This document shows positions 48,803-60,237 of a stretch of 64,000 nt of DNA, piece by piece; positions within the stretch are counted from its first letter, which is position 1, and each line of letters opens with the position of its first letter. Source of the DNA: Eucommia ulmoides (taxonomy: Eukaryota > Streptophyta > Magnoliopsida > Garryales > Eucommiaceae); the NCBI GenBank assembly GCA_016647705.1, contig CM028333.1, forward strand, positions 16,489,743 through 16,553,742, read 5' to 3'. The translations under genes were made by a program, and so were the position numbers. A model generated the notes under the pieces. It ran no database searches and was not told the origin of the DNA. It worked only from the letters and a program-made list of their open reading frames with translations.

Positions 48803-49151
48803 TTAGTTAGGAGAAGGTGTGTGTACCTTATTAATATTTTGTTCTGGTATTTATAGGTGGGAGAAGACTTGTTTTGATTCTCGATGTACTATTAAGGTGA
48901 TGGTGCTGATCTCAGCCATGTTACCATAGAGATAGCGGTCATTAAGAGTATAGATCATAAAGCCGTTAAATAGAGGTGGTAAGGACACTTTCCTTACTAG
49001 GCGGAGGCTACTCAAACTGTGTCCAAGTAGGAGTGACTTGACGCTCTCGCCCAAGGTAGCATGACCCTAGTCGGGTATGGAGAAGGGGCTTGGTTGAGCT
49101 GGTCGGTTGGAGTCTATAGTTGTTTCCCTTGCCAGTCATGTGTTTGTGACA
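48803..49151 (+). repeat. LTR copy C (plus orientation), 5'-truncated
   Basis: It begins abruptly at a point equal to about 44896 of copy A, exactly where copy B starts, and ends GTTTGTGACA at 49151. The leader following (CGTGATGCCCTTTCAAGTCC) matches the PBS region of copy B with changes. Confidence 0.7.
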
Positions 49152-49193
49152 CGTGATGCCCTTTCAAGTCCAGTCGAATTTTTCCTCATCATT

Positions 49194-51555
49194 TCCTATA
49201 AATTAATTATATCAATTTAGTCATATATTAATTTGAATAAAAATAAAAACTAAAGAAAAATACTTTCATTAAAATGACGGAAACAAAATATTTTGTTTTC
49301 AATTTTATATTTTTATTTTGGAAAAGAAAATGGATATTTTATTTTTGTTTTGAGAATAGAAATAGATTTTTTTTTATTCTCTATGTTTTTTGGAATAGAA
49401 AAATATTTTTTGTTTCCAGATTTCTGTTTATGTTTCATATAAAATATTTTCTTGTTCATAAATTTATATTTCGAAGAAAAAAAAAATTGAAAGCCAAAAA
49501 ATCAGTTGATGTTCCTAAAATAGAAATATAAAATTGAGAACAAAAAATATGTCACTGTTCTCGAAACAGAAACAAAAATCTGGGAACCAAAAATTTATTG
49601 TTTTCTTGATTCAACAATAGAAATTTAAGAAATTGAAAAAATCTATATAGAAAATGGAAGTGAAAATCTAAGATTAAAAAATATGTTTCTATTCCTAAAC
49701 AAAATAAATATTTGAGAAAAAAATCTATTTATATTCCCAAAGCGAAAACAAAAAATTTAAAATAAAACGATTTTAGTTGGTAGATTTTGATTATTTTTCA
49801 CATAGGATATTACTCATATTTTGTATTAATATATAAAAGAATATTATTCTATTCCATTTACATTTCTTTAAGCATACAATTGCAATCAAACAAGAAAACT
49901 GAATAGTGATTCCATTGATAAAGTCATTTAATTTATTCTCTCATTTCATTCCATTTTGATTTCATTTCATCCTGATTTCATTTCATCCAACTAAACGAGT
50001 CGTTAGGGTCCGCGTTTATGCCAATAGCTTGATAAGATCGCAGTTGAATACGAACCGAAGTGTAACTGAAATATAAATCAAATTGAATGGTTCTATTTTG
50101 AAATTAATTAAATGATTTCGGTTACAGTTTTTGATTTTGGAATAAAAAGTCAAAACGGTTTTAATTTTGCTTTTGAGATAGTAATTGTGAAACTGAATTG
50201 CGTAATTGTTATTTTAAATCTATTATATATATATATATATATAATCCTTATTTTTTATTTATTTATATTTTTAGCTCCAGTGTGTGTGCGTATTTACACT
50301 TTTACCTCTATTTTTTATTTTTATTTTTGTTTTGTTTGTTTTTTTTTTTTTTTTTATTACATGTGAATTTTATGTGTCGTACTTTAACTATTTTTGTGAT
50401 GTTTATTGTAACATTTAGTAATTTTGTGGTTTAGTTTTAATTTTCCTTGAAATTTATTTTTTATATTTTAGTTACATTTTTGTTTATAATTTTAGAAACG
50501 CGTAGCTAGAAAAAATTAATAAATATATAAAAAAATCTTAATAGATTTGCGGTTTTGGTTTTAGTTTTATATAAAATTAAATAGTTCGGTTTAAAAATCG
50601 ATGATTTATGGTTCGATTTTGAGTTTGAAATATACCTAACGGTTTTGATTTTGTTTTTGATTTTTAGTGAACCGACCCTAAATCTTGCTATCACTAATCA
50701 AATATATGTATAAAAAATGTGTTTTCATTTTAAAATGTATAAAATCATTTTTGTTTCAGAATGAACTCATTTTCGCTTATGATTGTAAAACAATCAACAA
50801 GATTTAACCTTTTTGATAAAATTCATATTATATTTCACTATTTTTATTTGTATTCCCTAAATACTTCACCTTATTAATAATTAACAGGGATAATTGCAGT
50901 TAATGCTCTTATACTTAGATCTATTTTCACTTTATCCCTCTTATATTTTGAAAATTGGTACTTCACTTCCTTGGATTTTAGACTGAACTACAAAGGTTAG
51001 TTATTTCATTAAAAGTAATTCTATATGTATACCATTTTGCCTAAATGTACACTCCCATTTAAAGGGAAAAAAAAAAACAAATTAGTTTAAAATTACTTTT
51101 TTTTTTTTGAAACACACTAACCCCCCACCCCTGTTGGTCACCAACACCCTTCACAAGTCGATCGATTAAGACAAAAAAACTTAAAATAAGCTACTGGTAC
51201 AATCAGTTGATTGATTCACGTAGGTCAGTCAATCGATTGTATGGATTTAATTTTTCCGCGAACCCTTAAATGAATTCATAACGGCTAATATCCAGATCCC
51301 TTCACTTCCTAACTCATCCTTTCATATTCCGAATGAAAAGGAACTCCTTAAATCACCACATATTGCACAAAATCACCATAATTGAAGTTGATTAAGAAAG
51401 GATATCTCATTATCTCAGGACATATCTCGTGGTCACGATCATCCACCTAAATCCACACCATTGTTCTTGAATTTTGTTTCTCATCCATATTAGTTGCACT
51501 TATAGTTAGGAATCTTTCCAAACTTTCATTCAAGTTCAAATAGTGACCTAGTTCA
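49194..51555. other. AT-rich spacer without genes
   Basis: Part of this (49260-49760) has GAGAACAAAAA and GAAACAGAAAC words similar to the MITE in lipase intron 6. 50040-50690 has CGGTTTTGGTTTTAGTTTT words common in degraded plant repeats. No coding region or boundary could be fixed. Confidence 0.5.
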
Positions 51556-51559
51556 TCAT

Positions 51560-51819
51560 CTTTAATAAAAATACTAGAAAATCCATTGCAAAGAAACCAA
51601 GTGGAGAAAAGAGAAAAAGATCAAAATCTAATCCTTGTGTCTCTTCAAGAAACCAACCAATGTTCAATCCTGATCTTTATTCTTCCAAATAGAACCAAAG
51701 GAAATACTATGAAAATCTCTGGTCGTACAATTCTTTCCATTCAACTTGTAAATTTTGACTCACTAGAAAATTGGGGTATAAACATTCACTCTTTCTTCAA
51801 TAAAATCGGGTGGGAATAC
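51560..51819 (+). pseudogene. Older retroelement ORF, left part (interrupted by 51820-56895)
   Basis: This plus-strand frame (QVEKREKDQNLILVSLQETN ... FFNKIGWEY) runs directly up to the AATAC target site and resumes beyond the inserted element (see 56896-57720). Its character, and the downstream CVRIFYEFF and CIPFVNDTEINLSKYL, resemble the plant transposon-protein domain found in Athila/Tat-type elements (REFYANL...VRGKxxxFSPxxIN). It has multiple stops further on. Confidence 0.5.
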
Positions 51820-53164
51820 TGGTGGCGGAATATCACGTCGCCACTTTCTTCGCAAGTGTACAAGTCAAATTTTAGTATAGATGGAAAGAAGTAGGGGTTG
51901 TCGTATCTACAGAGATTAGTTGAGATTATTATCGAGTACCGTAATTGTCATAACCTAATTTTATCTAGGTGATAAAAAATAAAGTTTATAATTAATTAAT
52001 ACTAATACTCAGTTAATTAAATTAATTATACTAATATTATATTGAGATGTTTAGGGAAAAAGATTATCAAGGGATTAATTTCGTTTACAAAAACGTGTTT
52101 GATCTCGTTTAGTTTACAATAACGGTGTTCAACCTATCTCGTAAACTCACTCACCACTTCTCTCGAGTGTAAGATGAGTGAATATGCGACTTCGCGTCAA
52201 CGAAGAAGTCCCCCTCAACATCTTAACAACACTAGGTCACATGAGTTTTGCCCCAACGTCATTGATTGCACACTTTCTAACTCTCTCCCGGGTTATTAAA
52301 TCGTCGCGTTGTGTTACCCGAATCCGAATTCGGGATTACCTTTCCCAAGTGTAAAACCCTGATTTCTCACTATATCTAAACAAACATATAATCAAAGAAT
52401 AACGGTAAACACAATTGAAATAGCGAAGAACAAGCATTAACGAAACACAACTCAAACAAACAACGATTTCATAAATATTATTAATCCCTAGATAAAATCC
52501 GTTTAGCTCATGGCCATAACCATTTATACAAAGAAAAATGAGCTAAACATGTTCAACAAACTACTGAAGTTAAGAAAATAAATAGAGAAACGAAATCAAC
52601 TTAGCCGTAGTCCGAAGATTTGCCGCTAAAATCCCTCAACGATCGTTTCTACTTCTTTGCAACGTATTCTGCTGCTTCAGAATTGGTTGAGCACTCCCCA
52701 AAACACTTTCTAAAATATTCTAACCTTAAGGGGTCTCTTATGGGCTCTCTTTTCCGAATGGAGAGGAGAAAGAAATAAATAGGGAGCAAAATATCTAAAT
52801 AAATATCTAAACTGTGTGCAAAGTGACCGCCGCGGTGGTGGGTATGTCAGTTTGGTCACGGCCTCAGTGGTGGACGCAACGGTGGGTACAAAGTCTTTCT
52901 ATTATTTCACTACCACGGCAGTAGATTTCCACAAGAAAATACCCTTCCCTGCATCTTGACCGTCACGGCGGTGGGCTGCAGTTCTGAATTTTGCTTTTAT
53001 GATTGTTTTCTCACCGTTCTTGATTCGATTTAATCGTTTATGATCCATTTTCATCCATTTTCACCCCCCACACCTGATTTATACAAAAAGAATAAAAACT
53101 TAATAAACATACTCGAAAACTAACAAGTTCGGTTTGGAAATAGATAGGTAAATTACACCTATCA
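51820..53164 (-). repeat. 3' LTR of Athila/Tat-like element
   Basis: It is collinear with 55492-56895 across its whole length, including the CGTTTCTTCTTC-rich and CCGTCACGGCGGTGG-rich stretches near 52640-52980. Confidence 0.9.
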
Positions 53165-54239
53165 AAAATTCTTCAAACTTGGAATTTTGCTAGTCCTCGA
53201 GCAAAACACTCACACAATATAAGAAAATATAACAACTAATTACTAAATTAAAAATGAAAAACACTAAAAACAATAATGTGCAAGTTTTGATTATTATCTA
53301 CCGGCCAAACGATTTTTCCCTCATCACCCCCCAATCCTATCCAGTTCAAGAATAAAACACACCATGTGATGTTTTAGAATTTTAACGTTCAATAATAGTT
53401 AGCGCCATTTTAGATCCTGTCAAAGTGTGTGTGTTCAAACTCAATTATACAACTATCCGTCGATCGTATGGGATTATATATATATATATATATATTTTCA
53501 ACTTATCGCACCCCCAAACTTATTCGATTATTAGAATTTCACGGGTGTGATTAAAACGAAAGAAAAACGACAAGTGAGTACTCGAATACCAAACTAATGA
53601 AAAGTTCACCCTAAATCCAACCGCTCACTTCAAGTAACATTTGCAACTGCTAATTTAATTCACTCAAATTGTGCCTTCGGTTTAGCGATATAGGTTTGGA
53701 AAGAAGTTTTATTGGCCAGGGTATTGGTTAAGTGTTCAGAATTGAAGCGATTTTTAGGTTTCGGTAGGGTAATAATTGATAAACATTTAATAAGGTAAGC
53801 TTTAAAGGCTCAAATGATAAAAACGAATGCCCAAATCATATCTCCCAAACTATCTCGTCTAGGATTTCGCCTCGAATATCCCCCAAATCAGGTTCTAAAA
53901 TCCCTATTGTCATGAATTTGGGTGACAAATTCATTTTCAAATCAATTGGACAATTATACATTGAGTTTACGTGCTCGTGCATTTAGGATCTACAATAACT
54001 TTTACTAAAACGATACGTCAAGCACACAGAACATACATGAATGAACTTTAAGCTCGACCTCAATAAATAATCAGGGGACAGACTCATTATCGGGTAATGG
54101 CCTAGATGAAGTCAAAACTCACCACACAATAACATCTAACCTAAAGAAACATGCAATACGGTAAAACAATAAAACATACTAACAATACTAAAATATTACA
54201 TATCATTTCCGAACTTAAAACAGGCAGTGCCTAAAACGA

Positions 54240-55402
54240 CCCATCAGCAATCCCAATGATAGTATATAGCATGATAATGAAGACTAGGGTTTAGAACACG
54301 TACCTGGGAGGCGAGAGAATCTCGCTTCCGAATCAAGTCGGATGTGACGGATTTAACTTTTTTTTTTCCTTGGGTTGCCTCCCAAGAAGCTTGTGGTTTA
54401 TTGTCCTCAGCCTGACATGAAAAAGTGCTCGTCAAAGAGCAGCTTCCGCCCATAGTAAGTGTCGTACAACACCGCATATGGGTCTTGATTTTGTACGCCC
54501 ACAAGACTGGTGAGATAAGGCTCTAATTGGCTCAAGCTTTCAACAAAACTCTCCACCGGCTCATGTGCTTGGTGGGTATGAAAGAACATTGCTTTCGGTG
54601 GTGAAGGACAAGTGAGCCATATCAGATCCTCATAAATATGAGTGTCTGAGATCGATGGTGGCATCACAATTTGGATTTCCAATGGCGACGAATCACAATC
54701 GCCCATCCATGCTTGGGTTCCCGGCTCATTCGAATAATCATAGTTGAACTCTCCCAAGCTCCTTCCGCTCGCTTTCAGCTCCTCACGGTGGCTTTCACTA
54801 AATGTGGCTTTTGAATCTCCCAGTGCCACCACGTCTGACTCGACCTCAATTAAGCAGATAAGCTGACCGATTTGCGTCTGAAAAGACGTTATGGTCACAT
54901 CGACTTCAGTGCAAATCATCTTAATGTTGTCAAGATGATCTTTATGCTCATTGATCCAGTCATTTATCTCCCTCCAAAATGCTTGAGTCTCCCTAATAAA
55001 ATCAGTGAATATTTCCTCCAGGATGGGGGATGACTTAACGTATTGGTCCGGGGTGTCAATTCATTGCGCCATAGTATTGAAACTCTAATAATCAAAGGCC
55101 GTCATGTCTTCCAACATCCAATAGGCTTCATCCACGGTTAGTTGGAAGAAAGAGGTGGTACCATTTCTTCTTTCAACCCACGTTCTGGTTGCCACTTGTA
55201 ACCCGTCAAGGAAATTCAGAAGTTGACACTCTCTCAAGAAACGATTGTTCGAAAATCGGAACAACAATTCCTTATATCGATCCCAAGCACTATAAAATGG
55301 CTTGGAATCTCGTGGAAAGAAACACAAGAGTACTTGTTGATTTAACATCTTCAAGCACCCGCAAGAAAACAAAAACAAAACTACAAAGAAAAAATTATAC
55401 AA
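54240..55402 (-). pseudogene. gag remnant of the non-autonomous gypsy element
   Basis: Minus frame 55085-55402 reads FFPRDSKPFYSAWDRYKELL, FLDGLQVATRTWVE and FQLTVDEAYWMLEDMTAFDY. That is the retrotransposon-gag pattern E-x-F-Y-x-A-W-x-R-Y/F-K-x-L-L ... F-x-x-G-L ... A-Y-x-L-L-E-x-M seen in Athila/Tat elements. A second open frame (54407-54919) continues without recognised domains. No protease or polymerase motif follows. Confidence 0.7.
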
Positions 55403-55491
55403 AAAAAAAATGCCTAAATTAAAATTGGGTCATTTACTCACAATATTGACAATAATCTAAAACACAATCCCCTGCAACAGTGCCAAAAATT

Positions 55492-56895
55492 TGGTGGCGG
55501 AATATCACGTCGCCACTTTCACCGCAAGTGTACGGGTCAAGTTTTAATATAGATGGGAAAGAGTAGGGGTTGTCGTATTTATAGGGATTGGTTGAGATTA
55601 TTATCGAGTACCGTAATTATCATAACCTAATTTTATCTAGGCGATAAAAAATGTAGTTTATAATTAATTATACTAATACTAAATTAATTAATCTAACTAT
55701 ACTATAATACTAATAAGAGATGTTTAGGAAAAAAGATTATTTAGGGATTAACTTTGTTTACAAAAATGTGTTTGATCTCGTTTAGTTTACAATAACGGTG
55801 TTCAACCTATCCGACAATCTATGTGTCGTAAACTCACTCACCACCTCTCCCGAGTGCAAGATGAGTGAATATGCAACTCTGCATCAACGAAAAATTCCTC
55901 CTCAACGTTTTAATGACACTAGGTCACATGAGTCTTACCCCAACATCATTGATTGCACATTTTTTAACTTCATCTGGGGTTATTAGATCGTCGCGTTATA
56001 TTTACCCTAGTCTGAATTCGGGGTTACCTCTTCCGAGTGTCAAACTCCGAAGTCTCACTATATCTAAACAAGCATATAATAAAAAAATAACGATAAACAC
56101 AATCGAAATAACGAAGAATAACCATTAACGAAACACAACTCAAACAAACAACGATTTCATAAATATTATTAATCTCTAGATAAAATCCATTTAGCTCATG
56201 GTCATAACTATTTATACAATGAAAAACGAGCTAAACATGCTCAACAAACTACCGAAGTTAAGAAAATAAAGAGAGAAACGAAAGCAACTTAGTCGTAGTA
56301 TGAAGATTTGTCGTTAAAACTGCTCAACGATCGCTTCTCCTTCTTCGCAACGTATTCTTCTCCTTCGGAATTAGTTGAGCACTCCCTCAAACACTCTCTA
56401 AAATATACTAACCCTAAGGGGTCTCTTATGGGCTCTCTTTGCCGAATGGAGAGGAGAGAGAAATAAATAGGGAACAAAATATCTAAATAAATATCTAAAC
56501 TGTGTGTAGATTGACCGCCACGGCGGTGGGTATGTCGGTTTGGTCATGGCCTCAGTAGTGGACGCAACAGTGGGTGCAGAGTCTTTCTGTTGTTTCACCG
56601 TCGCGGCAGTGGATCTCACCGTTGCGGCGGTGGATTTCCAGTAAGAAAAGACCCTTATCTGCATCTTGAGCGCCGCGGCGGTGGGCTGCAGTTCTGAATT
56701 TTGCCCTTATGCTTGTTTTTCTACTGTTCTTCCACCATTCTTGATCCGATTTGATCGTTTATGATCCGTTTTTATCCTTTTTCACCCCACACACATGATT
56801 TATACAGAAAGAATAAAAACGTATTAAAATGTAATAAACATACTCGAAAACTAATAAGTTTGGTTTGGAAATAAATAGATAAATTACACCTATCA
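55492..56895 (-). repeat. 5' LTR of Athila/Tat-like element
   Basis: It is about 60 bp longer than its partner, mainly through extra CGGCGGTGGATT and CCACC(G)TTC units at 56580-56750. PBS-like sequence lies just below 55491. Confidence 0.9.
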
Positions 56896-57720
56896 AATAC
56901 TCTGTAGCCGTAAATAGCGATCAATATTCAAATTGCGTAAGAATATTCTATGAATTTTTTTTAAAAACAAATGACAGTTGTATCCCATTTGTCAACGATA
57001 CAGAAATCAATTTGTCTAAATATCTGTTAAGTCGAATTCTTTAAGCACCTCGTGGAAAAAAGTTTTTCCATCCTAATTCATCATGGCTTAACCAAAATTA
57101 CGGGTTCAATCTTTCATCCACTCTGAGTATGCTCTACAATGATGATAAAAGATTAGTTGGAAATCTATCAATCACTTACAGTCTTCTTCTCCATATTATC
57201 ACTCATACCATAGTTCCCAAATGATAAAGTCATTCTACCCTCACTCACTTTGATGCTTACCTTATTCAGTGCTTTATTAACAATGTTGAGGTAGATCTTC
57301 TCTCCTTGATCCTCAATACTATGGAACAATAATTAGAAATCCGTAGAGATATTCTACCTTATGGAAATATCCTTACCCTCATGTTCTAATTCGTCAAAGT
57401 CACCATGACTAGAGAAAATTCTAATTTGGTAATCTTGGACTAAGAAGAAATCTCCATCCATTCACTCTCTCTCACGTGCTTTCAATTTGTCGATAAAGCT
57501 TGGGTTAAAAAGGGGAATTAAGAGGATGCACCTCTTGAAAAGACAAAGAAAATGTTAGAGAAGACGAGAACGAGGAAGAAGAGATAATGGAGGTCGAGGA
57601 AGTAGAAGGTGATGAAAAGAAGACTGATGAAATTTTTTGGGATTTGATGACTCGAAAATTCAAAGAGCTGAATAATTGAATCAAATGTATTGAAGACCGG
57701 ATAACAAAGCTACTCAAGAA
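56896..57720 (+). pseudogene. Older retroelement ORF, right part
   Basis: It continues the frame of 51560-51819 after the second AATAC (SVAVNSDQYSNCVRIFYEFF, then FVNDTEINLSKYLLSRIL), then degenerates with stops. The far end is rich in Lys/Glu/Arg (about 57530-57640), like the coiled C-terminal part of such proteins. Confidence 0.5.
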
Positions 57721-58294
57721 TTACAAGTGCTGACGATATAATTCTCATCTCATGCCCAACACATGGACAAGAAATTTGATGAAATGCAATTATCTATTTG
57801 TGAGTTATCCGCCTATTTGCATTTGTATCTTGCCTTTTATCCGCTGCCGCCACCAAATGTTTAGGCCACGATTATTTACTTAGATTATTGAAACATTTTT
57901 TTTATTGGTTTTTAATATTATTTCCTAGATGGAACACCTTAATTTTGATTTAAATATGTAATATTTTGTGAGATTGAATGCAACACTATGTTTTTACATG
58001 TACTCGATTATCTATACATCAATTCTTATTGTATTATCTGTGTGATATATCTATTATAACTTATTGTGTCTATCTTGCATATTGAAATACTTTGTGCCAT
58101 ATGTGAGTATTAATTCCCCGCATCAATCACATCCTCCACTTTTTGAGATGACAAGAGAGAGAGATTAGTAATTTTATGCAATTCATTTGTGTATTATTCT
58201 TGTTTAAGTACTTGTAGTTGTTTCCAATACTCTTATTGTACTTGAGAGTTACGCTTATTATACTTTATCATTCATATTTTTCACTGCACACTTA
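57721..58294. other. Spacer
   Basis: AT-rich; includes GCCGCCACCAAATGTTTAGG, possibly the tail of the older retroelement. No gene was seen. Confidence 0.4.
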
Positions 58295-59040
58295 CACTAC
58301 AAGAAAAATGACTTTTGGCTACGAAATTTAGTTACGAAATATAAATTTCGTAGCTAAATGTTAATTTTTCGTGACGAACTATAATAGTTGTTGCGGAAAG
58401 TTGATTTTTTCTTTTTTTTTTTACCAATGAAAGATAATTTGTAACTAATTGACTTCTCACCAAAATAATTTTGGCGTAAATAGTATAGCTACGAAATTGA
58501 TTCGTAGCCAAAAATATTTGTAAATTATTTGCTACGGCTGTTATTTTTTTCGTTGCAAACAAATTTGATGGTAAATTCTTAATAATGGAAAGCAATTTCG
58601 CTACGAAAGATACCATAGCGAAAACTAGTACTTTGTGTTACGAAAATATTATTTGTAGGAAAATATCTTCCCGCCATAATTTTTTTGGCGCAAATAGTAT
58701 AGTTACGAATACGATTCGTAGCAAAAAAAAAAGATTTAAATACTATCTACGACGAATATTTTGTCGTTGGCAACAAATTTTGGGCTAAATTTTTAATCAG
58801 CAAGAAGACATATCGCTACAAAAGATATCATCGCAAAAAAAAAAAATTGTACTTTACGCTACGAAAATAAAATTGTTGGAAAAACTAATATTCAAGCAAT
58901 ATTTTTATAGAGAAAAGTTAATTTTTTTAATTACTTAGCAAATTACGAATATTTTTCGGTCATCGATAAATTTAGCGCTAAAATTTTAATCGGTAAAAAA
59001 TAATTTTGTTGATAAGCATCGTAACAAAAAAAATTAATTT
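58295..59040 (+). mobile_element. CACTA (En/Spm) transposon terminus with subterminal repeats
   Basis: CACTACAAGAAAAATG at 58295 matches the terminal inverted repeat of plant CACTA elements. Behind it for about 700 bp lie repeated short motifs in both orientations: GCTACGAAAT, TTTCGTAGC, GATTCGTAGCAAAAA and TAGCTACGAAATTG. This is the subterminal repeat array where CACTA transposase binds. The opposite end (TTTTTCTTGTAGTG) was not found in the window, so the element is truncated or extends past later insertions. Confidence 0.8.
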
Positions 59041-59348
59041 TGAAGGGAAAAAAAAATAAAACCGTAAAATCAAAAACTCAAACCGACAAAGTACAAAGAG
59101 AAAATTCACCTACCTACAAGCAAGAAAACCCACCCACCCATCCACTCCCCTGAGGAACTCCAGAGTTCCAGAAATCTCACCCACCCCCAAGAACTCCAGT
59201 CATACTCGCTCCCACTACCCTCTACGCCACGTTGTGCATCTCCTACTCTACGATCCTCTCTCACGAATCCATACATCCCATAAAATCTTCCATTCTCTCT
59301 ACATACCTTCCCACAAATCGATTTCTTCTCTCTCCATTCCAATTTTCC

Positions 59349-59480
59349 ATGGTTCATCCTTATTTTACCGTTCTATCCTATTCGCTACAAAACCACTACA
59401 AGATTGGCAGGAGAATAGCCTACAATTCGCTGGAGAACACCCTCAAATTCGCATTTTGGAAACATATTTTGCGTTCCCAG
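59349..59480 (+). CDS. Candidate first exon of an unknown protein
   Basis: A C-rich, T-rich leader (59100-59348) is followed by ATGG and a 44-codon open exon ending at a good splice donor, CCCAG|GTGATT. The product starts MVHPYFTVLSYSLQNHYKIG and continues RRIAYNSLENTLKFAFWKHI before ending LRSQ. I recognise no family. The leader and exon differ in composition from the AT-rich DNA around them. It could be the 5' end of a gene captured or carried by the CACTA element, cut off by the copia insertion at 59624. No second exon was identified. Confidence 0.35.
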
Positions 59481-59623
59481 GTGATTTCTTCAATAATTCG
59501 TGTTATTTTGCAAAGTTTTGTTCAACCCGCTAACTGATTAGAGTCCCAATTTTGGTTTGTGATTGCTTCACCATCTTTTATTGATACTACTATAATGAAT
59601 TTCTTAAAATCCGATAAAATTAT

Positions 59624-60120
59624 TGTTGGGGATTGAACTGACTTCTAACAATACAATAATGATTTGAAAACAAGGAACACCAAAGATTTACTAGCAAAGA
59701 AAGAAACAACACAAAAATTTAACGTGGTTCGACGTAAGTCTAATCCATGCCACAAGAAGAAATTACCATATTGAGAGAATGAGAGAATTACAAGGGAGAA
59801 TACACAAGTTAGACTATTGTTTCTCACTTCACTTGACATGCACTTACATATATCACCATTACCACTCAACCCTCTATTTATAAAAAAAGAGTTCAACAAC
59901 TAACCACTTCATTAATAGGGCTAGCCAAAAACTTCATTAATGAGAGAGACAATTCTTCCACTACATTAATGATACTTGTCAACCACTCTCATTAATGATA
60001 CTAGCTAACATCTTTCATTAATGATACTAGCTAACCACTTTCATTAATGATACTAGTTAACCACTCATTAATGATGATAGTCCATGGTAATATCATTGTT
60101 TTAGTCTTCAACTCTTAACA
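59624..60120 (-). repeat. 3' LTR of second copia element
   Basis: The TG...CA borders are TGTTAAGAG and CCCCAACA on the minus strand. It contains a TATAAATAGAGG-like box (minus, about 59870-59885) and, at 59930-60075, five to six copies of a roughly 27-bp unit with CATTAATGATACTAGCTAACCA. Confidence 0.75.
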
Positions 60121-60237
60121 ATCTCCCACTTTGGAGGCTAAAACATGATTGTCCGCAAATCTATCATCTCCAACTCCCACTTGTCGGAGAAACTTCTCTC
60201 TGTTATAGTTATTTCTCTCATGGTCCGTGCCTCGAAG

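Larger units (their letters stand above)
51820..56895 (-). mobile_element. Non-autonomous Athila/Tat-like Ty3/gypsy element with AATAC target duplication
   Basis: LTRs of 1345 bp (51820-53164) and 1404 bp (55492-56895) begin TGGTGGCGGAATATCACGTC on plus and end CACCTATCA. Both outer edges carry AATAC (51815-51819 and 56896-56900). On the minus strand the inner edge of the 5' LTR is followed by TTTTTGGCACTGTTGCAGGGG, a changed form of the Asp-tRNA PBS of Athila/Tat elements. The 3' LTR is preceded by GCTCGAGGACTAGCAAAATT, a signature of that group. The 2.3-kb interior has only a gag remnant and no pol, so it depended on relatives for movement. Confidence 0.88.

Noticed and set aside
59733-59760. 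GTGGTTCGACGTAAG as part of a tRNA-like gene
   Set aside because: It lies inside the copia LTR with no cloverleaf.
59930-60075. Regularly spaced repeats, CRISPR-like at first sight
   Set aside because: The units are contiguous degenerate tandem repeats within an LTR of a plant element; there are no unique spacers.
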